Part shown: positions 30,066-38,525 of the stretch, in pieces
Layout of the letters: each line of letters opens with the position of its first letter
How positions within the stretch are numbered: position 1 is the first letter of the stretch
Origin: CAVXSP01 sp963764505
GTDB lineage: Bacteria; Acidobacteriota; Vicinamibacteria; Vicinamibacterales; SCN-69-37
NCBI GenBank assembly: GCA_963764505.1
Contig: CAVXSP010000001.1
Coordinates: 930,001 to 994,000, forward strand
Reading direction: 5' to 3'
Length of the DNA: 64,000 nucleotides
Made by a program: the position numbers and the translations under genes
Notes under the pieces: model-generated
The model's database searches: none
What the model saw: the letters and a program-made list of their open reading frames with translations, nothing else
What the model was told of the DNA's origin: nothing

Positions 30066-30912
30066 GTGGTCCCGCCTCGCCCGGCGCCAGCACGTACTCC
30101 ATGTTGCTGACGAAGAGGTCCTGGACGAGCGGGCTGCCGGTGACCCAGCGCCCGAGCGGCGCCGGCGCCCGCCGCACGGTGCCGCTCATGTGCAGCTCCT
30201 CCCGGACGACCCGCAGGCCGGCGGCGGCGATCTGCGCCCGGAGCCGCGCCACGCGGACCTTCTCGAGCAGGTCGTCCTGTTTCGCCACGCCGCGCCGCGC
30301 GTCGCGGATGAACGAGTTCTCGTGCGCCGGCTCGCGCAGGGTCCACGGCGCGCGGCGTGCGAGCCAGCGGAACGCGCGGAACGCGACGGTCCGGCCGGCC
30401 AGGAGGTGCAGCGGCACCGGAACGCGCAAACGGGGCAGGTGCGCGCCAGCGAACGAGAGATACGGCGCCGTCGAGAGGTAGAACCGTCCGTCGCGCTTCA
30501 TCACCCGACGGCACTCTCGCAGGTACCGCGGCGCGTCGGCGACGTGCTCGATCACGGCGTGCGAGAGAACGAGGTCGAAGCTCTCGGAGCGGAACGGAAG
30601 GGCCATTCCGTCGGCCAGCACGAAATGAAGGTTTCGCACGGCGCGTTCCGTGGCCAACGCCGCGCCCGCGTCCACGAACCGTTCGATCGGGTCGATGCCC
30701 ACCACCTCGTCTGCGTGTTCGGCGAGCGACAGCGGCATGCCGCCTCCGCCGCACCCGGCGTCCAGCACGCGTCCGCCGATGGGGACGCCGGCCCGCTCGA
30801 GGAACGCGATGACCTTGGCGCTGCGGTAGTACTCGAACAGCGCGTAATCGTACTCCGATCGAAAGCGCCGATCGGCGTGCGTCTTGATCAGGGGTTCGTC
30901 AATCTGCCGCAC
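30058..30912 (-). CDS. Class I SAM-dependent methyltransferase
   Basis: 284 residues. The SAM-binding motif VLDAGCGGGGMPLSLAEH lies near residue 49, followed by EVVGIDPIERF, DGMALPFRSESFDLVLSHAVIEHVAD and the post-motif FYLSTAPYLSFAG. The fold is complete. The GTG at 30912 is the likely start. It is a UbiE/COQ5-like or bacterial class I enzyme. The substrate is unknown, but it overlaps the acetyltransferase gene by 8 bp in a glycan block. The C-terminal part (APWTLREPAHENSFIRDARR) does not identify a partner. Confidence 0.85.
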   Translation of the reverse strand: MRQIDEPLIKTHADRRFRSEYDYALFEYYRSAKVIAFLERAGVPIGGRVLDAGCGGGGMPLSLAEHADEVVGIDPIERFVDAGAALATERAVRNLHFVLADGMALPFRSESFDLVLSHAVIEHVADAPRYLRECRRVMKRDGRFYLSTAPYLSFAGAHLPRLRVPVPLHLLAGRTVAFRAFRWLARRAPWTLREPAHENSFIRDARRGVAKQDDLLEKVRVARLRAQIAAAGLRVVREELHMSGTVRRAPAPLGRWVTGSPLVQDLFVSNMEYVLAPGEAGPRG

Positions 30913-30921
30913 GTGCCTTCG

Positions 30922-32673
30922 TCATGGTCCGGGGACCTTGTCGATCAGCGCTGCCCGATCCGGCCCGCCGGTCTCGTCGACGGGGAACGTCGCGATCGTG
31001 CGGTGACTGGGATAGCGTTCCAGGATCTCCTGAATCAGCCCGGAACCGGCCTGGCTCTCGAAGCCGACGCTCGGAGAAGTGTATGTCAAGACGTAGCGCA
31101 CATCGTCGCGGCGCAGGCGATCGGCGTAATTGCCGAAGTCGTGCCCGATGAACAGCGGACGGATGCGGTTCTCGAGCGCCAGGCCGTTGGCCAGCTTGCC
31201 CTGCACGAGCGTGTCGGGCGGGAGCAGCCGGCCAACGGCCACCGACGCCTCGTAGTTCAGGGTCTGGCGCGCCCGCGCCCATGCCGTGAACCGGACCCCG
31301 TCGAACGCCATGGTCGTCCCGATCACGGCGACGAGAAGGGCAGGCGGCACACGGGGCGCGCCCAGCCACAGCGAGAATCGCCCCCATCCGGCGGCCACCG
31401 CCGCTGCCGCCCCGAGCGCGGCGACCATCGACAGCACCACCACGGTGTGCAGATGCCCCGCGCGGACCGAGGCCAGCCACGCCATCCGGATCGCGCTTCC
31501 GGCGACGAGGTATCCGAGGCCGAGCGCGAGGAGGGCGGCGGGCCAGCGCCCCGGGCGGGCCGCGACCGCCGCCCCTGGCCGGCGCTCGCGCAGCAGCCAC
31601 ACGACCGCGAGCGCGATCAGGGCCGGCAGGAACATCACGTAGCGCCGCTCGTTCCCCGAATCGTGCACGATCAGCTCGACCAGCCCGACCAGCACCCAGA
31701 GGACCAGGAGACGCTCGGCGGGCCGGGCCGTTCGCGCCCGCGTCGCGATCTCCACAATCGACAGCGCGGACGCGACGAGCACCGGCCACATCCACGTGAA
31801 GAAGTCATGGACGAGCGGGAGCCATGACGCACGCATTGCCAGCGCCCGCAGCGTGTACTCCGGCTTGCGCGCCACCGACATCTGCCAGTTGTAGAAGCGG
31901 AACTCCGACCAGTGCGGCAGCACGAACGACAGGCCGATGATGGCAGCGGTTGCGGAGAGGCCCAGCAGGATCGGCGGGACGAAGGGGTTCTGGGGTTCTG
32001 GGGTTCTGGGGTTCTGGGGTTCGTTCGTGTCCGAGCTGCCCGGTGTTCGAACGCCCGCGCTCCAGAGCCGGAGCAGGCCAGCACCGCAGGTTTCGGCCAG
32101 AAGTGCGGCGACGAAGAACGCCGCGGACGCCTTCGTGAAGAACGCGAGCGCCGCGGCGGCGCCCGACACGATGCCCCAGCCACGCCTCTGCGCCGCGAGC
32201 GCGCAGGCTGCCCAGCTGACGACGATGAAGGTCGTCATGGTGGACTCCATCAGGGCCGCGCGATTCCACATCACGAACGCGTAGTTGACCGCCAGCAGTG
32301 CGCCGGCGATGAGCGCCCCTCTCCGACCCGCCAGCACGCGGACGCCGGCCATGAGAAACGCGATCGCGACGAGACCCGAGACGGCAGGGACGAGGCGCGC
32401 CTGCCGGAGGCCGACACCGGCGAGGCGGAACGCGGCATATTCGAGACCGGTGAACACCGGCGACAGGAACACGGGATTCCAGTCGTCGGTTCGCCACACG
32501 CCCCAGAGCGCCCGGTTTCGCGCGTTGTGCACCCACGCGCCCTCGTCGTGCCACACGACGCCGACGCCGTTCCCGGCGGTGTTCGGCGGATCGGCCGTGA
32601 GCCAGACGAACCGCAGGACCGCGGCGAAGGTCAGGATCGCCATTACCGCCGCGAGGAACGCTGGGCGCTTCAT
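30922..32673 (-). CDS. GT39-like membrane glycosyltransferase with an 8-bp tandem repeat
   Basis: 583 residues with about ten membrane segments. The first loop carries WHDEGAWVHNARN, and DE is the usual acidic pair of GT-C enzymes that use polyprenyl-phosphate sugars. The catalytic assignment is by analogy with GT39/ArnT-like proteins. A C-terminal soluble part follows LLPPDTLVQGKLANG. Inside the gene an AGAACCCC octamer is repeated almost five times (31984-32022), giving EPQNPRTPEPQNP near residues 217-230. Loss or gain of one copy would shift the frame. One base separates this gene from the upstream GT39-like gene. Confidence 0.8.
   Translation of the reverse strand: MKRPAFLAAVMAILTFAAVLRFVWLTADPPNTAGNGVGVVWHDEGAWVHNARNRALWGVWRTDDWNPVFLSPVFTGLEYAAFRLAGVGLRQARLVPAVSGLVAIAFLMAGVRVLAGRRGALIAGALLAVNYAFVMWNRAALMESTMTTFIVVSWAACALAAQRRGWGIVSGAAAALAFFTKASAAFFVAALLAETCGAGLLRLWSAGVRTPGSSDTNEPQNPRTPEPQNPFVPPILLGLSATAAIIGLSFVLPHWSEFRFYNWQMSVARKPEYTLRALAMRASWLPLVHDFFTWMWPVLVASALSIVEIATRARTARPAERLLVLWVLVGLVELIVHDSGNERRYVMFLPALIALAVVWLLRERRPGAAVAARPGRWPAALLALGLGYLVAGSAIRMAWLASVRAGHLHTVVVLSMVAALGAAAAVAAGWGRFSLWLGAPRVPPALLVAVIGTTMAFDGVRFTAWARARQTLNYEASVAVGRLLPPDTLVQGKLANGLALENRIRPLFIGHDFGNYADRLRRDDVRYVLTYTSPSVGFESQAGSGLIQEILERYPSHRTIATFPVDETGGPDRAALIDKVPGP
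31984..32022 (-). repeat. Octanucleotide tandem repeat (GGGGTTCT, 4.9 copies) in a coding region
   Basis: Four full GGGGTTCT units and a 7-base partial unit lie inside a GT39-like gene. Eight is not a multiple of three, so slippage by one or two units would frameshift the protein. Such repeats act as phase-variation switches in several host-adapted bacteria. Confidence 0.85.
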
Positions 32674-32674
32674 C

Positions 32675-34282
32675 TCACGATCGACGACGCCACACGGCGA
32701 ACTCGGAGGAATCCTGTTCGAGGACGTAACCCGCTTCCAGCCACGCGCGCAGCGGCGGGACGCTCATGAAGAACGCTTCCGGCCCCGGCTCGCCCCAGTG
32801 CTTCTGGAGCGCCACGATGGCGGGATTCGAGCGCTGCAGATCGGTCAGCAGGCCCGCCGACCCGTATCCGGAACGGCCGGCCTCGAACTCGACGACCACC
32901 GGCCGGCTCCAGAAGAAGCGCGACGCGCTCCGGCGCGGCGCCTCGACGTACACGCTCGCCGCGAGACCGAACACCAGAATCCGGTCGGAGGGCGAGGTCG
33001 TCTGCCGTACGACGCTCGTCAGTTCGCTCGCCGAGAGCGGCACGTACTTCGTGTCGGCCTGCTCCTGGAACCGCGCGAGATAGGTCCTGCGATCGACGCG
33101 GCCGCGCGCGTAGTCCAGATCGAAGCGCACGTTCCGAGCGGCTTCCGGCAGCCCGCCGAGCCGGACGCCGACGGGCTCGTCGCCGACGCGCCAGAGCCCC
33201 GCGGACACCAGCACGGCGGCGGCGAGCCGCAGAAGGATTCCCCGATGGCGCAGGCCGGCCCAGAGGCCGGCGCCGGCGGCGAACGCCAGCGCCGGATTGG
33301 CCTGCACGAAGTACTGCGGCAGGTCGCGCGCGCCGTTCACGGCCACCGACACGCACGCGGCAGCGATCCAGGCAACCGCCATCCAGGTCGCCGGCCGGCG
33401 CCGTTCCGAGAGGACGAGCAGCACCACCCCAATTCCCCCGAGATACCAGAGGAAATCGAGGCGCGCCCGGTCGAGCGGAAACGTCAGATATCCGAAGACG
33501 CTCCGAAGCCCGGCATAGGTCTCGCCGGAGTACTGCAGGTTGTAGGTCACGGTCGCCAGCCCCAGGTCCGTCAGCGCGCCGTGCACGGCGAAGTAGGCGA
33601 GAAAGGCGGCGCAGACGAGCGAGAACCCGAGCGCAATCGGTGCGGCGCCGAGGAGGATCCGGCGGCCAAGCCCGTCTCGCGTCGCCCGGACGTCCGGATC
33701 GATCAGCGCGGCGGACAGGAGCGCAGGGACGAGGTAGATGCCGGCGTTGTACTTGAGCCAGAAGGCGACGCCCAGGAACACACCAGCGAGCATCAAGGCG
33801 CCGGGGCGGCGTTCGCGCCGAGCCGCCAGGACCAGCGCCGCGGTGACGGCGACGGCGATGAACGTCTCGCACTGGGCGCGCACCCGGACGCCGCTGAGCC
33901 GCTGGATGGCCGGGTTGCCGAAGGTCAGGAACACCGCCGCGGCGGTCGCGCCCGCGCCCGCGCCGAACGTTCGCCGGCCGAGCGCGAGGAGCAGCGCGGC
34001 CACGAACGCGGCCGCCACGAGGTCGGCCGCCGCCACCACCGATTCGTGCGGCCAGACGCGCCAGAGGGCCGCGTACAGGAAGTGAATGGCCGGCGGCTTC
34101 TGATCCCAGGCATCGCGATAGGGCACATCGCCCGCGTTGATCCGCTGGCCGACGTACGCGTAGAGGCTCTGGTCGGCCCCCGCCGGTTCGACGAGCGACG
34201 GCACACGCAGCGCGAGCAGAAACAGCAGGACCAGGACCCAGGGCGCGGCCGATTTATTCAATGGCGCGCTCGGAAGCGGCAC
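32675..34282 (-). CDS. GT39-like membrane glycosyltransferase
   Basis: 535 residues with about ten membrane segments, starting with PWVLVLLFLLALRVPSL. The first outer loop has AGADQSLYAYVGQRINAGDVPYRDAWDQKPP. ADQSLY lies at the position of the acidic GT-C motif, and DAWDQKPP is typical of the PMT-2/GT39 superfamily. A soluble C-terminal domain follows VEAPRRSASRFFW. It should transfer a sugar from a polyprenyl-phosphate donor on the outer face of the inner membrane. The start is a GTG at 34282, 59 bp from the divergent GT2 gene. Acceptor and sugar are unknown. Confidence 0.8.
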   Translation of the reverse strand: MPLPSAPLNKSAAPWVLVLLFLLALRVPSLVEPAGADQSLYAYVGQRINAGDVPYRDAWDQKPPAIHFLYAALWRVWPHESVVAAADLVAAAFVAALLLALGRRTFGAGAGATAAAVFLTFGNPAIQRLSGVRVRAQCETFIAVAVTAALVLAARRERRPGALMLAGVFLGVAFWLKYNAGIYLVPALLSAALIDPDVRATRDGLGRRILLGAAPIALGFSLVCAAFLAYFAVHGALTDLGLATVTYNLQYSGETYAGLRSVFGYLTFPLDRARLDFLWYLGGIGVVLLVLSERRRPATWMAVAWIAAACVSVAVNGARDLPQYFVQANPALAFAAGAGLWAGLRHRGILLRLAAAVLVSAGLWRVGDEPVGVRLGGLPEAARNVRFDLDYARGRVDRRTYLARFQEQADTKYVPLSASELTSVVRQTTSPSDRILVFGLAASVYVEAPRRSASRFFWSRPVVVEFEAGRSGYGSAGLLTDLQRSNPAIVALQKHWGEPGPEAFFMSVPPLRAWLEAGYVLEQDSSEFAVWRRRS

Positions 34283-34329
34283 GAAGAGTTGCCTTCAGCG
34301 GTCATCGGCCTGGCAGCGAGCGCTTGAAT

Positions 34330-34335
34330 TATAGT
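34330..34335 (+). promoter_or_regulatory. -10 box (TATAGT) six bases before the plus-strand GT2 gene
   Basis: TATAGT ends six bases before the GTG at 34342, so the mRNA should begin at the start codon. No -35 is clear. This fixes the gene start better than the ATG at 34261, which would lie in the divergent gene. Confidence 0.45.
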
Positions 34336-34341
34336 GCTCGC

Positions 34342-35154
34342 GTGACATTCGCTCACCCGCCCGACCTGACGATCGTCGTGCCGACCTACAACGAGCGCGA
34401 CCGGCTGGGAGAGCTCGTGGACGCGCTGTTCGAGAGCGCCGGGCGCGCGGGCCTCGCGCTCGAAGTGGTGATCGTCGACGACCATTCGCCGGACGGCACG
34501 GGACAGGTAGCCGACGACCTCGCCGGGACCCGGCGCATGCGCGTCGTTCACCGGTCCGGCAAGCTCGGTCTCGGCACGGCCGTGGTCGCCGGCTTCGGCG
34601 TCGCCTCGGCGGACATCGTCGGCGTGATGGACGCCGACTTCAGTCATCCGCCGGCGCTCGTGCCGCACCTGTTCGAGGCCATGCGGGCACATCGGGCCGA
34701 TCTGGTCGTCGCGAGCCGGTACGTGCCGGGCGGCAGCACGCCGGACTGGCCGATCCGCCGACGGCTGCTCTCGCGCCTGGCGTGTCTGCTGGCGCGGCCG
34801 CTCTCGCCCGTTCACGACGCGGCGTCGGGCTTCTTTCTGATTCGCGCCGCCATCGCCCGCCGCGTCACGATCAAGGCTGGCGGCTTCAAGATCTGCCTGG
34901 AGCTGCTCGTTCGCGGCTGGCCGAGGCGGCTCGTCGAGGTCCCGTACCGGTTCGACGACCGCGAGCTCGGCGAAAGCAAGATGAGCCTGCGCGAGGCGAC
35001 AGGATATCTCGTGCAGCTGCGCGATCTGTACCGGCTGCGCTGGTCGGCGCCGCGCCCGGCGAGGACATATGTCGTGGCTGAGGCGCCGAGCGCGCCTCTG
35101 TCGGCCGTGCAACCGGGTCGGCGGCCGTTCCGGCAGGGCGTCGGTCCGCGATGA
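34342..35154 (+). CDS. GT2 polyprenyl-phosphate glycosyl synthase (DPM1-like)
   Basis: 270 residues from the GTG at 34342. I chose it because the glycosyltransferase fold begins soon after it (LTIVVPTYNERDRLGEL) and a -10 box ends six bases before it. An upstream ATG at 34261 would add an unrelated arginine-rich stretch. The donor site VDDHSPDGTG, the metal motif DADFSHPP and the catalytic ESKMSLREATGYL region match polyprenol-phosphate mannose or glucose synthases. There is no long C-terminal membrane domain. It loads a sugar on a polyprenyl phosphate for GT-C enzymes such as those encoded next to it. It heads a plus-strand block and overlaps the next gene by ATGA. Confidence 0.88.
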   Translation: MTFAHPPDLTIVVPTYNERDRLGELVDALFESAGRAGLALEVVIVDDHSPDGTGQVADDLAGTRRMRVVHRSGKLGLGTAVVAGFGVASADIVGVMDADFSHPPALVPHLFEAMRAHRADLVVASRYVPGGSTPDWPIRRRLLSRLACLLARPLSPVHDAASGFFLIRAAIARRVTIKAGGFKICLELLVRGWPRRLVEVPYRFDDRELGESKMSLREATGYLVQLRDLYRLRWSAPRPARTYVVAEAPSAPLSAVQPGRRPFRQGVGPR

Positions 35155-35567
35155 CGAGCGCTCTGGATGCGCTGAGGACCGAGCTCGAGCGTTTCGGCCA
35201 GGCGAACGACGCGGCGATTGGCGATCGGCCGCAGCGGATGCTGAACGTCACGCGGGACACGGGCGAGTTCCTGTCGGTGCTGGTCCGGGCGACCGGCGCG
35301 CGCAGGATTCTGGAGATCGGCACCTCGAACGGCTATTCGACGCTCTGGCTCGCCGAGGCCGCCCGCGCCGTCGGCGGCGGAGTGACCAGCGTGGAGCGTT
35401 CGGAGTACAAGGTCCGGCTGGCGTCGGCGAACTTCACGCGCTCCGGCCTGGCCTCGCTCATCGAGCTCGTCCACGAGGACGCGGCGCGGATGCTTCGGGC
35501 GGCGGGCGACGCCGCGTTCGATTTGATCTTTCTGGACGCCGACCGCGCGGTACGCGCGCCGGCATGA
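35151..35567 (+). CDS. O-methyltransferase, C-terminally truncated
   Basis: 138 residues. The N-terminal part matches bacterial catechol-type O-methyltransferases: PQRMLNVTRDTGEFLSVL, the SAM motif ILEIGTSNGYSTLWLA, VTSVERSEYK and FDLIFLDADR. The family normally runs on for about 70 more residues (the WW...GGVLVVDN segment). Here it ends with AVRAPA at a TGA (35565-35567), and none of the three frames downstream resembles the missing part. It may be inactive or use another partner. The start ATG overlaps the preceding stop (ATGA). It could be called a pseudogene. Confidence 0.65.
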   Translation: MTSALDALRTELERFGQANDAAIGDRPQRMLNVTRDTGEFLSVLVRATGARRILEIGTSNGYSTLWLAEAARAVGGGVTSVERSEYKVRLASANFTRSGLASLIELVHEDAARMLRAAGDAAFDLIFLDADRAVRAPA

Positions 35568-35595
35568 GCCGGCGCCTCCGTCGCGAGCGCAGCCG

Positions 35596-36228
35596 ATGAG
35601 CGAGTGGCAGTCAGCAGACCACGCGTCCGCGTATCTCGAGCGCGCCGACCGCGTGCCGCACCGTGCCGAGGGCGAGGCGGCGCTGCTCGACGAGCTGCCG
35701 GCCTCCGTGCACCGCGTGCTCGACCTCGGATCGGGAGACGGCCGGCTGCTGGCGCTCGTGCTGCACTCGCGGCCGGCCGTCCGAGGTGTCGCCGTCGATT
35801 TCTCACCGCTCATGCTCGATCGGCTGCGGACGCGTTTCGGATCGACGCCGGCCGTCGAGGTCGTCGAGCACGATCTCGGCCGGCCGCTGCCGGACCTCGG
35901 CCGCTTCGACGTGGTCACGTCCAGCTTCGCCATCCACCACCTGGATCATGCGCGGAAGCGGGCGCTCTATGGCGAGATCTGGTCGGCGCTGGAGCTGGGC
36001 GGCGTCTTCTGCAATCTCGAGCACGTGGCCTCCGCGTCGGCCTACGGCCACGGGCGGTTCCTCGAGGCCCTGGGGACGACGCCGGAGGAGGAGGATCCCT
36101 CGAACAAGCTGCTGGACGTCCACACGCAGCTGGAATGGCTGCGGACGATCGGGTTCACGGACGTCGACTGCTACTGGAAGTGGCGGGAGCTGGCGCTCCT
36201 GGCGGGGCGGCGTGCGGCCCGATCCTGA
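35596..36228 (+). CDS. Class I SAM-dependent methyltransferase
   Basis: 210 residues. The SAM motif VLDLGSGDGRLLAL lies near residue 41, followed by GVAVDFSPLMLDRLR, DVVTSSFAIHHLDHARK and a post-motif region GGVFCNLEHVASAS. It is a complete class I fold of the UbiE/Methyltransf_25 type. The ATG follows the truncated O-methyltransferase by 28 bp, and the gap holds an 8-bp GC hairpin. The end overlaps the following gene if its GTG at 36212 is used. The substrate is unknown. Its place in a polyprenyl-sugar block suggests a sugar or lipid, but that is inference. Confidence 0.82.
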   Translation: MSEWQSADHASAYLERADRVPHRAEGEAALLDELPASVHRVLDLGSGDGRLLALVLHSRPAVRGVAVDFSPLMLDRLRTRFGSTPAVEVVEHDLGRPLPDLGRFDVVTSSFAIHHLDHARKRALYGEIWSALELGGVFCNLEHVASASAYGHGRFLEALGTTPEEEDPSNKLLDVHTQLEWLRTIGFTDVDCYWKWRELALLAGRRAARS

Positions 36229-37019
36229 GGAGCTCGCCGGGTTCATGCGCGCCGCCGAGGCGATCGCGCGCGAGACGCGCCCGGCCATCCTGCGCATGCT
36301 CGCGCAGGACATCTCTCCCCGGCTGAAAGCCGACGGTTCGTTCGTGACGGATGTCGACTTCGTCATCGAGGATCTGGTGAGGGCGCGGTTGAGAGCCGCG
36401 TTCCCCGACCATGGGATCCTCGGAGAGGAACGGGCGCCCGCTTCCGGCGCCGCCGAGTACGAATGGATCGTCGATCCCATCGACGGCACGAAGAGCCTGC
36501 GCCACGGCATCCCGCTCTTCGGCACGCTGCTGGCGCTTCGGCACGCGGGCGAGCCGGTGGTGGGCCTGATCGATCTCCCGATGCTGTCCCGGACGCTGGT
36601 TGGCGCCTCGGGCGTCGGCGCGTACGCAGACGGACGTCGCGTGCGTCTGGCGGACGTGGCGAGCGCGGATGCCGTCGCGCGCGAGGTCATCGCCATCGGC
36701 GAGCGCCGCCAGTTCGCCGCCTGCGGGCAGGCGGAAGTCTTCGACACCCTGCAGCGCGCGCACGAGAGCGTCCGGACGTACTGCGACTGCTTCGGCCACG
36801 CGCTCGCGATCGAGGGCGCGGCTGGCGCCATGGTGGACTACAACCTCCACGTCTGGGACGTGGCGGCGACCGAAGTCCTGGTCCGCGAGGCCGGCGGCCT
36901 GTTTCGCCGACGTGAACCAGGAAGCCGTCACCGATCGTCCGGGAGGACGCTACGATGTGATCTTCGGCAAGCCCACCGTCGTCGAGTGGGTGTGCCGCAC
37001 ACTGGAGTCGGCCGAATGA
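36212..37019 (+). pseudogene. Inositol-monophosphatase family (HisN-like) gene with a +1 frameshift
   Basis: The N-terminal 230 residues match the family in one frame: ILGEERAP, the metal site VDPIDGTKSLRHG and the C-terminal WDVAATEVLVREAGGLF. After GGLF the frame breaks. In another frame the family continues as ADVNQEAV and GRYDVIFGKPTVVEWVC, ending in TGA at 37017-37019. One extra T in TTT (36902-36904) accounts for it. That stop overlaps the next ATG as ATGA, which supports the corrected frame. The start GTG 36212 is a guess, and ATG 36245 is possible. Without the error it would dephosphorylate an inositol or histidinol-type phosphate. Confidence 0.8.
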
Positions 37020-37168
37020 TCCGAAAGCTGTCCGACGGCCGCTATCGGCTCTACTCGCGGAAGAAGGATCCGAAGACGGGTCGCCGGCGCAATCTCGGCA
37101 CTTTCAAGACGCGAGCGGCGGCCGAGCGGCACGAGCGCGCCGTCCAGTTCTTCAAGCGCCGGGGATGA
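37016..37168 (+). CDS. 50-residue basic protein of unknown function
   Basis: 50 residues, 18 of them lysine or arginine. Its sequence has GRYRLYSRKKDPKTGRRRN, then GTFKTRAAAERHERAVQFFK. The ATG overlaps the stop of the corrected phosphatase frame (ATGA), and its TGA overlaps the ATG of the amidohydrolase. Both overlaps are signs of a real translated gene. The DPKTGRRRNLGTFKTRAAAE stretch resembles the beta-hairpin/helix of arm-type DNA-binding modules of integrases, so nucleic-acid binding is conceivable. I recognise it as a small conserved type, but I cannot assign a function. It is easily overlooked because of its size. Confidence 0.6.
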   Translation: MIRKLSDGRYRLYSRKKDPKTGRRRNLGTFKTRAAAERHERAVQFFKRRG

Positions 37169-38503
37169 GGGCGATGCGTGGGCTCCTCGTCGCGCTCGCC
37201 CTCCTGGCGGCGCTCGGCTCCGCCTCGACCATGGCGCAGACCCGCGGCGCCGCGTGGACCGGCCCCCGCGAAGCCGACGTCGACGCGATCTACCCGGACA
37301 TCGAAACCCTGTACATCGACCTGCACGGCCATCCCGAGCTGGCGTTCGAGGAGACGCGCACGGCCGGGCTGCTGGCGGCGCGGACCGCCGCGCTGGGATA
37401 CGACGTGACGACGGGCGTCGGCGGCACGGGCGTCGTGGCCATCCTGAAGAACGGCGACGGTCCGACCGTGATGCTGCGCACCGAGCTCGACGCGCTCCCG
37501 GTCGAGGAGAAGACAGGGCTGCCGTTCGCGAGCCAGGCGGTCGTAACCGACGCCGGCGGGCAGGCCACGCACGTCATGCACGCGTGCGGCCACGACGTCC
37601 ACATGGCGGCCTGGAGCGGGACCGCGCGGATGATGGCCGAACACCGGGACGCGTGGCACGGGACGCTGGTGCTGCTCGCCCAGCCGGCCGAAGAGCGGGG
37701 CGGCGGGGCGCTGGCGGTCCTGCACGACGGCCTGTTCACCCGCTTCCCGCGGCCGGACGTCGCGCTGGCGCTGCACGACGACGACACGATGCCGGCGGGG
37801 ACGATCGGCTATCATCCCGGCTGCCTTCCGATCGATGTCGGATGCCGTGACGATCACCGTCTTCGGCCGGGGCGGACACGCGGCGATGCCGCACAACACC
37901 GTCGATCCCGTCGTCCTCGCCTCGCGCATCGTGCTCGCGCTGCAGACCGTCGTCTCGCGCGAGAACAACCCGATCGATCCGGTCGTGATCACCGTCGGTT
38001 CGATCCATGGAGGCACGCAGGGCAACGTCATTCCGGACGAAGTGCGGCTGCAATTGTCCGTCCGCACCTACACGCCGGAGGTGCGGACTCGCACGCTCGA
38101 CGCGATCCGCCGCGTTGCCAGGGGCGAAGCGATCGCGGCCGGCGCCCCCAGAGCACCCGACGTCGACGTCCCCGCACAGGGCAACGCGCCGGTCTACAAC
38201 GACCCGGACCTCACCGTCCGGCTGGCGGCCGCGCTCAGGAATGCCCTGGGCGACGGTCAGGTCGTCGAGATGCCGCAGAAGATGACGTCGGAGGATTTCG
38301 CGGAGTACGGGCGCGCGGGCGTGCGGTCGGTGCTCCTGCACCTCGGCGCCGTCGATCCGATCAATCTGGCGGAGGCGCGGCGCACGGGCATCCCGGTTCC
38401 GGCTCCCCATTCGCCCGAGTGGGCGCCCGATTTCGAGCCCACGATCAAGGGCGCCATCCGCGCGGAAGTCGCCGCGCTGCTCGAGCTGTTCCGGACGCGA
38501 TGA
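37165..38503 (+). pseudogene. M20 family exported amidohydrolase with a +1 frameshift
   Basis: An exported M20/amidohydrolase gene. The signal peptide GLLVALALLAALGSASTMAQ is followed by the metal site HVMHACGHDVHMA, the catalytic PAEERGGG and, in a second frame, SDAVTITVFGRGGHAAMPHN, then PQKMTSEDFAEYG and GIPVPAPHSPEW. The frame changes at about 37825-37840, where one extra base (for example a G in GATGTCG) accounts for the break. Corrected length is about 445 residues, normal for the family. It would hydrolyse an N-acyl amino acid or similar amide outside the cytoplasm. The start overlaps the stop of the 50-residue gene. Confidence 0.8.
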
Positions 38504-38525
38504 GTCGCGTGCCGGCGCGGCGCGC

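Noticed and set aside
34261..34341. ATG at 34261 as start of the plus-strand GT2 gene
   Set aside because: It lies within the 5' end of the divergent GT39-like gene and upstream of the TATAGT box. The added residues are not part of the fold.
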